A DNA stretch of 64,000 nt from Xestospongia bergquistia. Taxonomy: Eukaryota; Porifera; Demospongiae; Haplosclerida; Petrosiidae. A program made the translations under genes and the position numbers. A model generated the notes under the pieces. That model saw nothing but the letters and a program-made list of their open reading frames with translations, did not search any database and had not been told where the DNA came from. Shown in pieces: positions 13,609-35,196 of this stretch (position 1 is its first letter; each line of letters opens with the position of its first letter). Location of the stretch: positions 4,759,001 to 4,823,000 of the forward strand of contig OZ014411.1 in assembly GCA_963965975.1 (NCBI GenBank). Reading direction: 5' to 3'.

Positions 13609-13810
13609 CCTCAGGTATAACTTAGTTTACATAATTAACAACTGCAATCATGATGATTATGATGATGATGTGTTACTGAATTTATTATTAATTTCAATAC
13701 TTGATACGTTTTTTTTCATTAATACAATGTCAAGCACTATAATGTCAAAAAAATATCCTTGTAGTTGTCAATTTGCCTCTCATTCTTTGAAACTCATCAT
13801 ATGCAGATAC

Positions 13811-14230
13811 CTACAGTAAGTTACAGTACAACTTATTATAAGAAAAATACATCACATATTTCATGACTTTCTTCCATGTAAATCCCTCAATATCTCTATT
13901 GTAGGTCTTTCTTTCACCAAGATGTCCCAATGTTGGGTCAGCATGGCAACAGTGCACAATTTGTAATTTTTCAGTCCTTGACCACTCACCCACTGAAAAC
14001 AGAAACATTATTATAATTTATTGCATGTCAGTAAAAAAAAAATTTAAAAAATAATACAAACTTGTCCTGGCTTCTTCTCATAATACACTTCTCCTTCTCT
14101 CAATGCTAGTTTGTCAGCTTTTTTTCTAATACTTCTCTTCCTGTTAGCAGAACAATCTGAGGCATAAGTTCAATTTTCTATGTAGTTTATTGCTTCCTCA
14201 GTCATCTTCTCTCTGCTGTGACATTGCTTT
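13811..14230 (-). pseudogene. Integrase H2C2 zinc-binding domain relic (KRBA2-like)
   Basis: Two minus-strand blocks read in order. About 14230-14058 gives a basic segment with KRSIRKKADKLALREGEVYY. After an intron-like gap, 14001-13811 gives EKLQIVHCCHADPTLGHLGERKT. The H-x-D-P-T-x-GH-x-G-x-x-KT pattern matches the integrase zinc-binding (H2C2) module of Gypsy-type and KRBA2-like proteins. An in-frame TGA interrupts the first block near 14170. The catalytic core is not seen, so this is a relic. Confidence 0.6.
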
Positions 14231-14697
14231 TTTGACACTTTGAAAACTTCACCAGGTGCTCATGGCTAGAGCTCTCTATTTAAGCACACACAACCTAAGA
14301 AGTGATAAAACGATTTGTGTGTGCCACTTCTCTTTGACAACCTTGTTCCGAATATTTCAAAACGAAATTAATTTTGCAGCCTTTTCGTCACAAAATTTGG
14401 ATCTAGGTCCAAATTTTAGGTCAAAATTTTTGCACCCCACCAAATTTTTCGTGACATACTTAACTATAGGTGTGTGCTTCCAGCCTGCATGGCAAATATG
14501 TATTCGTTAGTAATGAACTCTATTTTCTTTGACTGGACTCTCGAGATCTTCACCTATTGAGACATTTAATTTCTGTTTCAGTGTTTATTTTAATCAAGTT
14601 CTCTTTAGATTTTAAATTTTATTCTGTTTTTAATCATTAAGATTAATATTTATCATTTAATTTGTTCATTGTTAAAAAAGTTTAGGGTTTGGTACTT

Positions 14698-14865
14698 TCA
14701 CAAGATATCAACAAACATAACAAGATCCATACAGATTAGAGAGACAGCACAATCACCATCACCTTCCAGCTCAAGATCTTACTCTCATTATACATAGTAT
14801 GTGATATTTGATTATATATACTAATAGCAGTAGACCTACATGTGACACAGTAACATGTTTAAATT
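14698..14865 (+). repeat. Diverged repeat, right copy
   Basis: Partner of 10895-11065. Together they could be old direct terminal repeats of a decayed element or simply two dispersed copies. Divergence is too high to decide by eye. Confidence 0.45.
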
Positions 14866-15389
14866 AAATAACAAATGTACTAATTTAAAATACAAAAATG
14901 TAAGTTTGTCAATAAACATGTTGGTTTTAATTAGAGTAGACTGTGTAATAATTATTGTGTAAAATCTTCTTATAAATATGATTTCTTTCTAGTACAACAG
15001 AATAAGACATTTGTGGCATAACAGTTCAGACTATGGTACTGGAATAGGATGTTAAGTTGCAAGCCAACATTGTCTTTGACTGGATGATACTGCTGGTGTC
15101 TGGACTTGATGGCACACATATCAATGTGTCTTGAGGCTAGCTTCTATAGTAAATGTACAAGTACATCTGGACAGTGAGTGTTTGTCACCAGTGTGACAAT
15201 GATACTATAAGCCATAATATTATGATCAGAACTAGTCATACAATACATGACACAGAGGATACTGGAAAATATCTTGTTTCAAGGGATAGTAGTTGTTGAG
15301 AAGATGATCAATTAATATAGTTTAGTTAGGATTTGTCTTTTTACAGCTAGCCACTTATAAGCAGAGGGGTAGAAATGAAGTTTAAGTTT

Positions 15390-15409
15390 GGGGGGGGGGG
15401 GGGGGGGGG
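15390..15409 (+). repeat. Poly-G tract
   Basis: Uninterrupted run of 20 G, notable in an AT-rich genome. It may form a G-quadruplex, or its length may be a sequencing uncertainty. Confidence 0.9.
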
Positions 15410-15965
15410 AGGCTGACCTTATACTTAGTTGCGTTAAATTATTAAACATCAAAAATGACCAAAAAATTAATTCGTCTGTCATTAAAGGAAACAAACTCTT
15501 TAGCTATTTCTTTATGTTATCAGTATACAGTCCTTATGTGTATGTAACAGTATGACATCGTTTACTCATTCTTGGGTCATAGTACTTCATAGGTAATTTT
15601 TTAATCTGCGTAAGGTTGAAAAAGTGTGTTCCATTCAATTAATACTTTTGTTATAGCAATTAATTTTACAGAAGGTAACATGACCACACAATAATGTGGT
15701 GAATCATTGTTAATGTACACAAATTAACACAATAACAACTTCAGTCAAGAGGTTATTGTATACATAGTCTTGAGTGCAAATCAGGGGGGGTCTTTCCTAC
15801 CCCAGGCCCTATGATAAGACAACAGAACTTTGGTCAGGAGTAAAGACAACACGTGTTCATAGGCTATTAATATCCATGACGTAACTGTTACTATAAATAA
15901 AACAGGCTCGTGCAAGGCTCCACCATTTACTAAAAAGTCTGTTATAGCGCACAAAGAAGACACAA

Positions 15966-25375
<9,410 letters not shown>

Positions 25376-26888
25376 CAAATACAGAACAATCTCACGTTGA
25401 TTGACAACACATTCTGTAGACTATATTATTTTAATACATAATGTTTGAACTTGTATTAATATATTAAGTTCTGATCATTTAATGTGACTATTTGTCCTAG
25501 CTCATTTTGAAAGTGTTACTATAGAATCTGTTTTTACAAATTGTTCAAAACAATAGAACTTATGTAGAAAGAAATTTAGCAATTAAATTTTTTTGTATTC
25601 AATTATAGAAATCTATTTGATAATTAATCTGTTTACATATTAATTAATTATAATAATTGTAATTGGTTATATAATTTGCTGTTTGTTACTCCAAAAAGTT
25701 TGTTGTTCTTAATGAAATATGTATTAACAAAGGTTGCTGTTGTGGAGAGTAAACATTTGTAATGTTCATTGCAGCAGTTCATTCTGATTTTAGTAGGAAC
25801 TTTTCATTGTGATACAATCTTTGTTTCTAACTTTAGTAGATATGGTTAATGAGTAATTGAAGAACATGCATTGACCACTTTTGTTTGATTATTGAAGAAA
25901 AGTGTACCTATAACTATTTATTCTCAATTTGGTAGGAGATGGCCATTATGACAATTCTTTGTGATTTTGGTAGAAAATGGCATTGTGACATTTCATTTTG
26001 ATTTTGGTATAAAAAAAAACACATTACAGTCTTTTTGTTTTTCTTGTTGACAGTGACAGATCATTCATTTTGATGACTGTCACATGTCATTTTAATATTT
26101 AGCATAAATTACTCATAAAAAGAACACATTATATATATATATATATATAATTATAATTATATATCATTTTATAGTATAAATTTTATTGACTTAAGTATTT
26201 ACTTCAAGTAAAACAATTTTAGTATGATCACTCTCTCTTGCTCACTCTGAGGCTTCAACATCCCATTTAGTCAGTTTGGGTTTGAAAGATACAAGGTTCA
26301 TTCTTTCTATTGAAAAAACAACCATGAAAATAGATAATGGGCAGGTTAGTTGGTTCTTGCTCTTCCTTATTTATACATGAGATATCAGTGGCAACACACC
26401 AAACATTGCAAACTACATGATGTAAAGACAAGCAGGAACTCCACTTAGCTGCATAAATACAAGTAGCTAGCTATGGCAACATATGAACCATTAACTTTAT
26501 TTTGACTGAAGCTAATTCTCATTTAATGGATTGGAGACACGTGTAACTTTGCTTGGCATAGATCCAGAGACACGCCCTTGTATCCAAGGGATAGGGGTGT
26601 AGCACATACGTGTAAGGGTCAGCTGTATTTATTATTCATATGCCTAAGGTTAAATAATTAATTAATTTCATTATTAGCTTGGTATGTCACCTCAATGCAA
26701 TACGCATGCTCAGTTATTATTAACACTATAACAACACTATTGATAACATCACAATATCTTATTACACAGAGATAATACAATATGCAAAAAGTATTGTGGC
26801 CTGTGTAAACTACAAGTATGCATTAAACATAACTAGATAACAAAAAAGGGCAAGAGTAATTAAAAATTTTAAAATAATTATATTCAAC
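25376..26888. other. Intergenic region after JNK
   Basis: AT-rich, with a short TA microsatellite near 26131-26148 and an imperfect internal similarity around 25930-26010. No gene recognised. The JNK 3' UTR and the 3' end of the MACPF gene transcript converge here. Confidence 0.6.
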
Positions 26889-27965
26889 TCAACACAATAG
26901 TGCTATCAAGACCAATGTAGCCATTAATCCAAAGATATAATGGACTGTATTAACACCAGATGAACTGCCATCCCGTGATAAGAGAACAAAATACTGGCGT
27001 ATGTTATCAAGCCTGGTCCTAATGTCAGAATCACTCCCAGTATACAGCTCCCATAAAGGTGTCAATTGATAATCCACAGGATAAGGGTTTGTATTAGCAG
27101 ATGCTATAAATTGCTGAAGCACACTTGGTGTGACACCTTCAGTGGAAAGTTGGGCTTGTAAAGTACGATTCCCACCACGTGGATAGGATTTAACAGTCAT
27201 TACAAGAGTTAGAGATTCCGTCAAAGATGTATCTGAGAAGCCAACACATGGTCCTAATTTAACTGGTACTCCTACACTCTGTAATGATATCACTGCACAA
27301 ACACGACTACTAAATTGTGACTCAGAATACATCCTAGATTCCTCTGAAGTAGCAAAAACTTGAATCCGAGCTCCAACCTTTATACCAGTTAAAATGAATC
27401 CTCCATAAATGGAGGCAAACTCCTGATAATCAACATATGAATCAATGGATGTTGTGTCATTTACTTCTAGTGGAAGCTGAGATAGTGCATTCATAAATTC
27501 CGGAACAAATGACAAAGCAGTGAGACAACTTTTAGTAAGTTGATATGATCTAACATATTGTCCATAATCAAGCTGTTCGCCTTGAATGTCTGTTTCACGA
27601 AAGTTTACGGTTGAAATTGAAGCTAACGTAGCATCAATGGATGCAACACCAATAACTTCTGCATTGAGTCCCAAATTACCTCCAATACTTTGATAAAATT
27701 CGCTATTGCTCTCATAAAAGGTAACTGAAGACGGCGATTCACTTATGGAATCATTTTGAAGGCAGTTGGTGATATCAGCATCAGTGTATACTTGAGTGCC
27801 TGTTGTTAGGTCTTCAAGTAAGTTTACGGAGGGAGGCCAAAACGATTTACCAATAATACTTGAGGTGACGGCAACAGCGTTAACAATACCAGTGACGTTT
27901 GGCTGAGCTCGTCCATATCCTGTAGCGCTAGCTAGAACAAGGAACAATAAAAGCAAACACGCCAT
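26889..27965 (-). CDS. MACPF-like secreted, GPI-anchor-type protein, 358 aa
   Basis: Single-exon gene. Residues 1-20 form a Leu/Ala-rich signal peptide. The body fits one MACPF (membrane attack complex/perforin) domain. A Y.LTKSCL..LSF...F..AL..LP segment is followed by a YGGFILTGIKVGAR block (about residues 187-200), in the position of the MACPF signature YGTHY..., and near the end by NPYPVDYQLTPLWEL, resembling the MACPF domain terminus. The last ~20 residues are hydrophobic and end the protein, as in GPI-anchored proteins. MACPF members form pores or act in adhesion and development; the activity of this one is not inferable. A paralogue with a stop codon lies at 34108-35196. MACPF assignment is by motif and position only. 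Confidence 0.65.
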   Translation of the reverse strand: MACLLLLFLVLASATGYGRAQPNVTGIVNAVAVTSSIIGKSFWPPSVNLLEDLTTGTQVYTDADITNCLQNDSISESPSSVTFYESNSEFYQSIGGNLGLNAEVIGVASIDATLASISTVNFRETDIQGEQLDYGQYVRSYQLTKSCLTALSFVPEFMNALSQLPLEVNDTTSIDSYVDYQEFASIYGGFILTGIKVGARIQVFATSEESRMYSESQFSSRVCAVISLQSVGVPVKLGPCVGFSDTSLTESLTLVMTVKSYPRGGNRTLQAQLSTEGVTPSVLQQFIASANTNPYPVDYQLTPLWELYTGSDSDIRTRLDNIRQYFVLLSRDGSSSGVNTVHYIFGLMATLVLIALLC

Positions 27966-29880
27966 CTTTCTCCAATAAAACGCAGCTACAGTACTTATTA
28001 ATGAAATTATTAGCTAAGTCATCAATGATGTCACTAAACGTCTGCTCGAGTGGGTAAGTATTAAATTCTATTATAGTTATTAGTAATCAAAGAGATTCAT
28101 AGTCCCATACATTTTGCACATATACATATGGCCTTTATCAGGTTTATATTGGAAACCTGAGAACTAGCTCTTTCTTCAAAATTACACAATAACAGGATCT
28201 CATGACAATGTTTATATATCAGTTCTTAAGCTTGATGGGTCCATGTGCATTTAATATATTTTTTTAACCTGTCAGCTTGAGATGTTTAAAAGAATACATA
28301 TCTAATACTCAACAGCCACATGCTAGTTTATGGAGCCATAGTGGCTGGTTTGTTTAAATCATGCACACATGCACACACACTGCATTGCTACAATTGGTAA
28401 TAGAGCATTATACTAGATCAGACACAAGTTATTTTACATTACAGGTACATTTACCTTAATCAATTGTATAAGAAAATTGTAATCAATGAAATATATCAAA
28501 GAGAAAATATTTCTATTGTGAGTCTGTGATTAGTTTAAATAGCATATTGTTATAAATCTAGATAATTAAGAGTCTAGATCATAACAATAATTATTATAAT
28601 ACTTGTTACTTAAACTAATCACAGACTCACAGTAGAAATATTTTCTCTTTGGTATATATTTTGTTGACTACGATATTTGTATACAGCACACTGTAACAAA
28701 TTCACAATAAAATATAACAATGACAAATGTTTTAACAGTGACCATTTTCTTCCAAATTCATAAAGATAATTTATTGACCACTTTGTACAACATTTCCATA
28801 GCTATGGACACATTACATTGTGATTGAAAAGAACTGATGATATCATACATGTGCACTCTCCTGTGGAGTTATGTGATGTGTGATTGTAGACCCAATTGAC
28901 ATGGCAAGAATGTAACTTTGATAGTTAATGTAGATTCAGCAATATCAAAGGATCGATCTATATCCGTTTTAATAGTAAAGCTGTTTTATTTGATGTCATA
29001 GTTAGCTATAGTTGATAGGTCATAATGTTATTGTCCATTTCTCAGTGTGTATAAGTTCAGCATCTGCAAAATTTCATATGTCTAAGTAAACAGGTGTCAA
29101 AACCGAATCACTATACCTCTAACAACACATGCCAAGTGTCAATCATTATATTAGTTATGAAAACAGACTACTTCCAGTGTCTTATGCTGTATTATATTAT
29201 ATGCAACCTAAATAACTCTATATTGGTAAAGTCAAACAATCTATTTTTCAGTGATATGTACATGTATTTAGTATAGTAAGAAATTATCTCATAACACATG
29301 GAAGATTCAAGTTCCTTCCCTCTTACCTTTAACATGTATTCCTTTACTATATAGTGATATCATGTTATGAACATAGTCACAAGCTTTACAAGCTTTGACA
29401 CAGCAAAAGGTACATGTATCACAGATTAAATAGCAGTACTCACCAACAGACTCATGAAAATTATTTGGTCGTACTAATGAGATAGATGTTAAAAGAATTC
29501 TTCATTGTTTTGGCAAGGAACCAAATGATGAGTCAAACCCATTCATAAAGATGATGAAACAATCCCCTAGGGTAGCACATTCAACATGCAGAATTTGAAG
29601 TAACTCAACTACATTGTAATGCTAACAGGTTTCATAGAGTAACTCTATGTTGCATGACAACTGTCACATAACCTGTCAAGTCAAATTCTATATAATTATG
29701 TACATAAGCTGAACACATGTACTTTCTTCATGTATTGACTGTTGTTATTAAAGACAACTCTATTGTACCATTACTGATATTCAGACTGTAATTGTAGTAT
29801 ATTGAGACTTTATTATGTTGTATTACATATGCATTTTAATTATTTGTAATAATTTGTGACGTCATTAAGACATTTCTGTA
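27966..29880. other. MACPF 5' flank and intergenic sequence
   Basis: The 5' flank, about 28190-28485, aligns with 35515-35820 upstream of the second MACPF copy, so promoter-side sequence was duplicated along with the gene. A fold-back element lies at 28492-28656. The remaining sequence to 29880 shows no gene and ends in a TA microsatellite next to the Gypsy relic. Confidence 0.6.
28492..28656. mobile_element. Fold-back (MITE-like) element
   Basis: Arms of about 45 bp in inverted orientation (28495-28540 and 28609-28652) differ at only a few positions; both include GTGAGTCTGTGATTAGTTTA or its complement. They enclose about 70 bp of AT-rich sequence. A partial, eroded copy of one arm is at about 35845-35870 in the duplicated flank of the second MACPF gene. 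Confidence 0.75.
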
Positions 29881-29897
29881 CATATATATATATATTG

Positions 29898-31880
29898 TTC
29901 CATTTGGTATACCTTCTGCTCCTGCCCTATTCCAACGTGTCATGGACCAAATTCTCCAAGGAATGGAGAATGTTATTTAGATGATATTCTGATTTCAGGT
30001 AAATCTAACACCTAACAAATTTGTCAGAAGTACTGCAGAGACTTCAGAATCATGGAATACATCTCAAGTTGGAAAAGTGTCCCTTTATGGAGGATAGTGT
30101 TGAGTCTTTGGGTCACCGAGTGGACTCTAAAGGACTTCATACAACAGATAGAAGTTGAAAGCTATTGTTGACACACTCCACCTTGAAATGCACAAGAATT
30201 TCGAGTGTTTCTAGGACTCCTTAACTATTATGGTGATTCATCCCGAATTGAGCTAGTCCGACTCAGCCATTGAACAGTTTACTATGCAAAGATGCTTGTT
30301 GGAAATGGACTCAAGATTGTGCAAAAGCCTTCAAACATATCAAGGATGTTCTGGTATCTTCCACTTTTGTTACCCATTATGATCCTATTTTACCCCTTAG
30401 GTTAGCAGCTGACGCTTCTCCTTACAGCTTCGGAGCTGTAATCTCTCATGTAATGGAAGATGGACAGTAATAGCCTATTGCCTTCGCATCACATACATTG
30501 TCTAAGAGTGAGCAGAACTACTCTCAAATAGAGAAAGAAGCTCTGGCACTCACCTTTGATGTAAAGAAGTTCCATATGTATCTGTGTGTGCAGACATTTA
30601 CTTTAGTGACTGACCACAAGCCTCTGACAACAATTTTCAGAGCAAAGAGAGGAACTCCTTCCTTAGCTGCTGCTCGTCTACAGTGTTGGTCATTGATCTT
30701 GTCACTTGTCAGCATATAGCTACAACATAGAGTATCGCTTAACAGAAGCTCATGCTAATGCTGACAGTTTGTCCAGATTACCTTTGAAATCACAGGAAGC
30801 CCCTATCACATCTGATGAACCAGCCGTCTTCAATGTATCATGACTAGAGAGCCTACCTGTCACTTCACAAAAGCTTAGAACAGCTACTAGACAGATCCTG
30901 TTTTAAGTAAGGTCGTTAAGTTATGTTCGATCAGGATTGCCACAAAATTGTACCACTACCTTACTTCCTTATTGGTCCTGTAGGTTTGAATTAACAGTGG
31001 AGGGATTATGTCTATTATGGGGCATACAAGTAATTGTTCCAAAGAAACTCCATAAGAGATTGTTGGAAGAGCTACATAAAGACCACCCAGGCATTAGTCG
31101 AATGAAATCTGTTGCAAGAAGTTACATCTGGTGGCCTGTTCTTGATAAAAAGAAGTGGTCAAAATCTGTACTTCCTGTACAGATTTTGACCAAACTGTTA
31201 AACATTCCCCTGCTGTTGCTCCAGAACAGCCATGGACATGGCCAAATCAGCCCTGAAAGAGAAATTCGCTGTTCCCTTCCAAGGTTCGATGTTTCTTATT
31301 GCTGTTGATGTTAATTTTAAGTGGCCAGAAGTGTTTGTTATGAAGGAAACTACAGCCACCAAAACCATTGAAATTTTGCGTGTCATTTTTGCTAGATTCG
31401 GACTACCCGAGCAAATTGTTACGGACAATGGTCCACAATTTGTATCAGAAGAATTCTCCCACTTTCTGAAATCCAATGGGATTAAACACATTCGATGTGC
31501 TCCATATCACCCAGCTTCAAATGGGCTGGCAGAACGATTTGTTCAGTCTCTCAAGATGGCACTCAAATCAACCGTTAACAGTGGACTATCTCTTCAACAT
31601 CGTCACTCAAATTTTCTGTTAAACTACCGTAGTACTGGACATGCTACTACTGGTGTATCTCCTTCATTACTGTTTTTGCATTGTCACATTCAAACTAGAC
31701 TCGATTTAATCCGTCCAGACTATACCTCTCGGGTCTTAGCAAAACAAGTTCAGCAGAAGGCTCAACATGATTGACGAGCTCAGGAACGAGAATTCTTTGT
31801 AGGACAGTTGGTCATGGCTTGTAATATGCATCCTGGTTCTGATTGGGTACCTGCTGTTGTCATTGAAAGACAAAAATTAA
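29898..31880 (+). pseudogene. Ty3/Gypsy retrotransposon pol relic (RT, RNase H, integrase)
   Basis: Domain order is RT, RNase H, integrase zinc finger, integrase core, as in Ty3/Gypsy. RT remains show FGIPSAPALFQ and, after a frame change near 29975, the YLDDILI catalytic box. RNase H follows at about 30290-30700 (DASPYSFGAV, TDHKPL). An integrase zinc-binding segment lies at about 31070-31140 (HxDHPGISRMK...WW), and the core at about 31290-31600 (DNGPQF, HPASNGLAERFVQ). Multiple stops and frameshifts break the frame. No LTRs, gag or protease were found, so this is a truncated, inactive copy. Confidence 0.93.
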
Positions 31881-32204
31881 TATGCTATTTTAACAGCTAA
31901 TTTGTAGCTTACAAGGGCGGATTACTATGAAATCTAGAATTCATGTAAATTACTCACTATTATTTGTTACATTATAATAGTATACCATTCCAACAAGTTA
32001 TATAGTGAGTATTTCACATCAACTCCTGATTGCATAGTAATCCACTAATTTAACCTATAATTTAGTTGTTAAAATAACATTAGTTTATACAGTTGATAAA
32101 TGGCCTTAATTGTTTGTGCCACTGTTATATGCTACTAAATTATATAGGGACGATGGAATTACCATCATTACTATCTTCTTGTTGTCTTTGTATTGAAATC
32201 ACAC

Positions 32205-32512
32205 AGGTGTAGGAACAATTTTGTCATTCGGGGGGCACATATGTAACATTTTAACATTGTTTAGTTTAACAGTGAAGTATTTCAATAACAACCTAAATAA
32301 ACCTTCTGTTGTTTACACTGACGGAAATTTTTAAAATGTTTTTACATAAAATGTGCATCTACAGCTGTAAATTGTATTATGAGGATAGGGATTGAAAAGT
32401 GGCTAATCTAAATCAGTTGATTGTGAAACCATCTCACAATATACCAAAAATATTGGGGGAGGGGGGGGCACGTGCCACCTGTGCCCCCCCCCCCCCCCCC
32501 GTTCCTACACCT
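32205..32512. mobile_element. MITE-like element with AGGTGTAGGAAC inverted ends
   Basis: It starts AGGTGTAGGAAC and ends with the exact complement, and both ends continue into G-rich or C-rich sequence (GGGGGGCACA near 32230; a C tract at 32484-32500). About 308 bp, non-coding. Target-site duplication not clear. Confidence 0.7.
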
Positions 32513-32537
32513 ATGAATCATATTACCTATGAAAAAT

Positions 32538-32760
32538 ATATGTGACCTGATTGGGAAAAAAGGACCACTTCTGTCAAAACATTTGTGACCTGACTTTTGA
32601 ACAAACTACTGTTAAAACATCTCAAACATCTCAGTTTTGTATATATACTGTTGGTATATATGCATAACTATAACTATATGTTTTAACAGTGGTTTGTTCA
32701 TAAATCAGGTCACAAATGTTGTGACAGAAGTGGTCCCTTTTTGCAAATCAGGTCACATAT
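32538..32760. mobile_element. Long-arm fold-back element
   Basis: Two inverted arms of about 83 bp (32538-32620 and 32678-32760) begin and end with ATATGTGACCTGAT and match at roughly nine in ten positions by eye, around a ~57-bp centre. Each arm also contains an internal GTGACCTGA repeat. Confidence 0.85.
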
Positions 32761-33007
32761 AGCTTCCTAAGAGTAGCTCAATTACTAAATTCACTATAGT
32801 TTTATTTCTGAAGTGCTCAAATCGAATGAAACCCACAAAAGGCCTTACTTAGTAGTTGAGCGTGTTACCTCTGTGAATTTAGTGTCCAAAATACTTATGA
32901 TGATTGAGCTTCATGAACTATAAAGCAGAGGCAAAGAATTATGAACAAGTCCAACATTTGACCAATTGTGACTATGATGCTTAGAAACCTTGTCTTAACC
33001 AACCCAC

Positions 33008-33041
33008 AGCTAAGTCATAATGAAGAGATTATGACTTAGCT
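33008..33041. other. Perfect 14-bp hairpin
   Basis: AGCTAAGTCATAAT, a 6-base loop, then its exact reverse complement. No T-run or gene context explains it. A lone AGCTAAGTCATCA-like motif also occurs near the MACPF start regions (28012 and 35265). Confidence 0.75.
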
Positions 33042-33154
33042 GATTTCTTTATTATATAAAGAAATATTACATAGAATTGAAAGGTTTTTACCTGGTCAAT
33101 GTTTTTCAATGTGCCAATACATTTCAATGGGGAATTAGAACCATCCCTAATTAG

Positions 33155-33600
33155 CAGGCACTGCTACTACATGCTTATAGGCATAAGTTATTACAGTGTA
33201 AGGTTACATAGGCTGCTGGTAGCTTCAGTTTAACTGTAATGTTACTTAAAACTTACATTCTTACCACTAAATACCTTTCTTATCAAATACGTATGTGAAC
33301 TCTGACCTTTTGTTCAAGCTCTTTATTCACATAATTACAGGATAGCTAGATTCTGATAGCAACCTTTACCCACTCAAATAATTGAAAGTCAGTCCAGTCT
33401 ATAGTATTCCAGTCCAATGTTTACACACTCCTAGTAATAGGAACAGTAACATCATTATGTTGTTATGATTGCTAATTACTATGAAATGAACAGTTCATTA
33501 GATCAGCACTATAGTATATGACTTCAAAGATAGGGCATACTTATGGTTTGGTTATAGGAAGACTGTCCTAATACATGACCATAGTGACAACCCTCACACA
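33155..33600 (+). repeat. ~450-bp direct repeat, copy 1 (3' of MACPF copy 2)
   Basis: Aligns with 36380-36835 in the same orientation, at roughly 85-90% by eye. Both start GCAGGCACTGCTAC and end near CCTAATACAT...GACAACCCTCACACACA. The pair brackets the second MACPF gene. Confidence 0.85.
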
Positions 33601-34107
33601 CACCCATGATAATTCTTTAGTCTGACTAATTAATCACATAGCCTCATAACTCACACAATAATTTTATTAATGTTGTTCAGATAGATAGTAATTATAGATA
33701 TGTGTTGTCATGACAATACACACTGAAATGTCTCACAAAAATGTCTTGTTATAGATTTACAATAATTAGTTGTTCTGCTCAGATATAAATCAGAAAAAAT
33801 AAGATACATTTCTTTTTTTCTAGACAATTGGGTAAATATGAAAGTACATCTGATTTCTTGAGATAGTGTTTATAATAAGTCCAGGCTGTTAGTATATGTA
33901 TATATGAAAGTCTATCTAAAATCATGATAATTTCTTTCAGTAACGTTTAAAAAATTTTCGGTTCCAAAAAATTGTTACATCAAATAATACTGTTCCTTAA
34001 CACATTCTTACATAGTAATTAAATGCTACTGATAATAAAAATCACAACATAAGAGGTAATACAATATGCACAAAAATTGAGTAATCCATTTAAGAAAGTA
34101 AACTAAA

Positions 34108-35196
34108 CTACATTACAATTAACATGACTAGTACCATCAATACCAATGTAGTCATTAATCCAAAGATATGATGGACTGTACTAACACCAGATGAACTACC
34201 ATCTTGTGATAAGAGAAAAAAGTACTGGCGTATGTTATCAAGCCTGCTCTTAATGTCAGAATCACTCCCAGTATACAGCTCCCATAAAGGTGTCAATTGA
34301 TAATCCACAGGATAAGGGTTTGTATTAGCAGATGCTATAAATTGCTGAAGCACACTTGGTGTGACACCTTCAGTGGAAAGTTGGGCTTGTAAAGTACGAT
34401 TCCCACCACGTGGATAGGATTTAACAGTCATTACAAGAGTTAGAGATTCCGTCAAAGATGTATCTGAGAAGCCAACACATGGTCCTAATTTAACTGGTAC
34501 TCCTACACTCTGTAATGATATCACTGCACAAACACGACTACTAAATTGTGACTCAGAATACATCCTAGATTCCTCTGAAGTAGCAAAAACTTGAATCCGA
34601 GCTCCAACTTTTATACCAGTTAAGACAAATCCTCCGTAAATTGAAACAAAGTCTTCATAGTCAACGAATGAATCTATCAATGATGTGTCATTTACTTCTA
34701 GTGGAAGCTCAAGCAGTGCATTCATAAAGTCCGAAACAAATGACAGACGAGTGAGACAACTTTTAGTAAGTTGATATGATCTAACAAATTGTCCATAATC
34801 AAGCTGTGTGCCTTGAATGTCTGTTTCACGAAAGTTGATATTTGATATTGAAGCTAATGTACCATGAATAGAACCAACACCAACAACTTCTGCATTGAGT
34901 CCCAAATTACCTCCAATACTTTGATAGAATTCGTCATTAGTCTCATAAAAAGTAACAGAAGACGGTGATTCACTTATGGAATCGTTTTAAAGGCAGTTGG
35001 TGATATCAATATCACTGTATACTTGAGTTCCTGTTGTTAAGGCTTCATATAAATTTACAGAGGGAGGCCAGAATGATTTACCAATAACATTAGAAGTGAC
35101 GGCAATAGCGTTAATTATTCCAGTGAAGTTTGACTGAACTCGTCCAAATACTGTAGCGTTAACTAAAAGAAAAAACAGTAAAGGTACGTACTTCAT
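34108..35196 (-). pseudogene. MACPF-like paralogue with internal stop codon
   Basis: Collinear with the 26889-27965 gene over its whole length (363 codons), including signal peptide, MACPF-like YGGF block and hydrophobic C-terminal anchor. The frame is broken only by a TAA at 34987-34989, where the paralogue has CAA (Gln), about 70 residues from the start. No frameshift was found. Either a young pseudogene, a null allele or a sequencing error. The segment 34251-34608 is identical to 27020-27377 while the flanking coding sequence clearly differs, pointing to gene conversion. The fragment downstream of the stop cannot be secreted by itself. Confidence 0.75.

Larger units (their letters stand above)
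14260..15965. other. Intergenic region upstream of the JNK gene
   Basis: No gene was recognised. It contains the diverged repeat at 14698-14865 and a 20-base G homopolymer at 15390-15409. The last few hundred bases should hold the JNK promoter and 5' UTR, but no specific element could be identified. Confidence 0.5.
31881..34107. other. Repeat-rich intergenic region
   Basis: Contains two fold-back elements (32205-32512 and 32538-32760), a 14-bp perfect hairpin (33008-33041) and one copy of a ~450-bp direct repeat (33155-33600). No gene recognised. Confidence 0.7.

Noticed and set aside
14256..14510. 84-codon plus-strand frame
   Set aside because: No recognisable family, biased composition, overlaps the minus-strand relic.
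29898..31880. Considered an intact, active retrotransposon
   Set aside because: Multiple stops and frameshifts, no LTRs, no gag: a relic.
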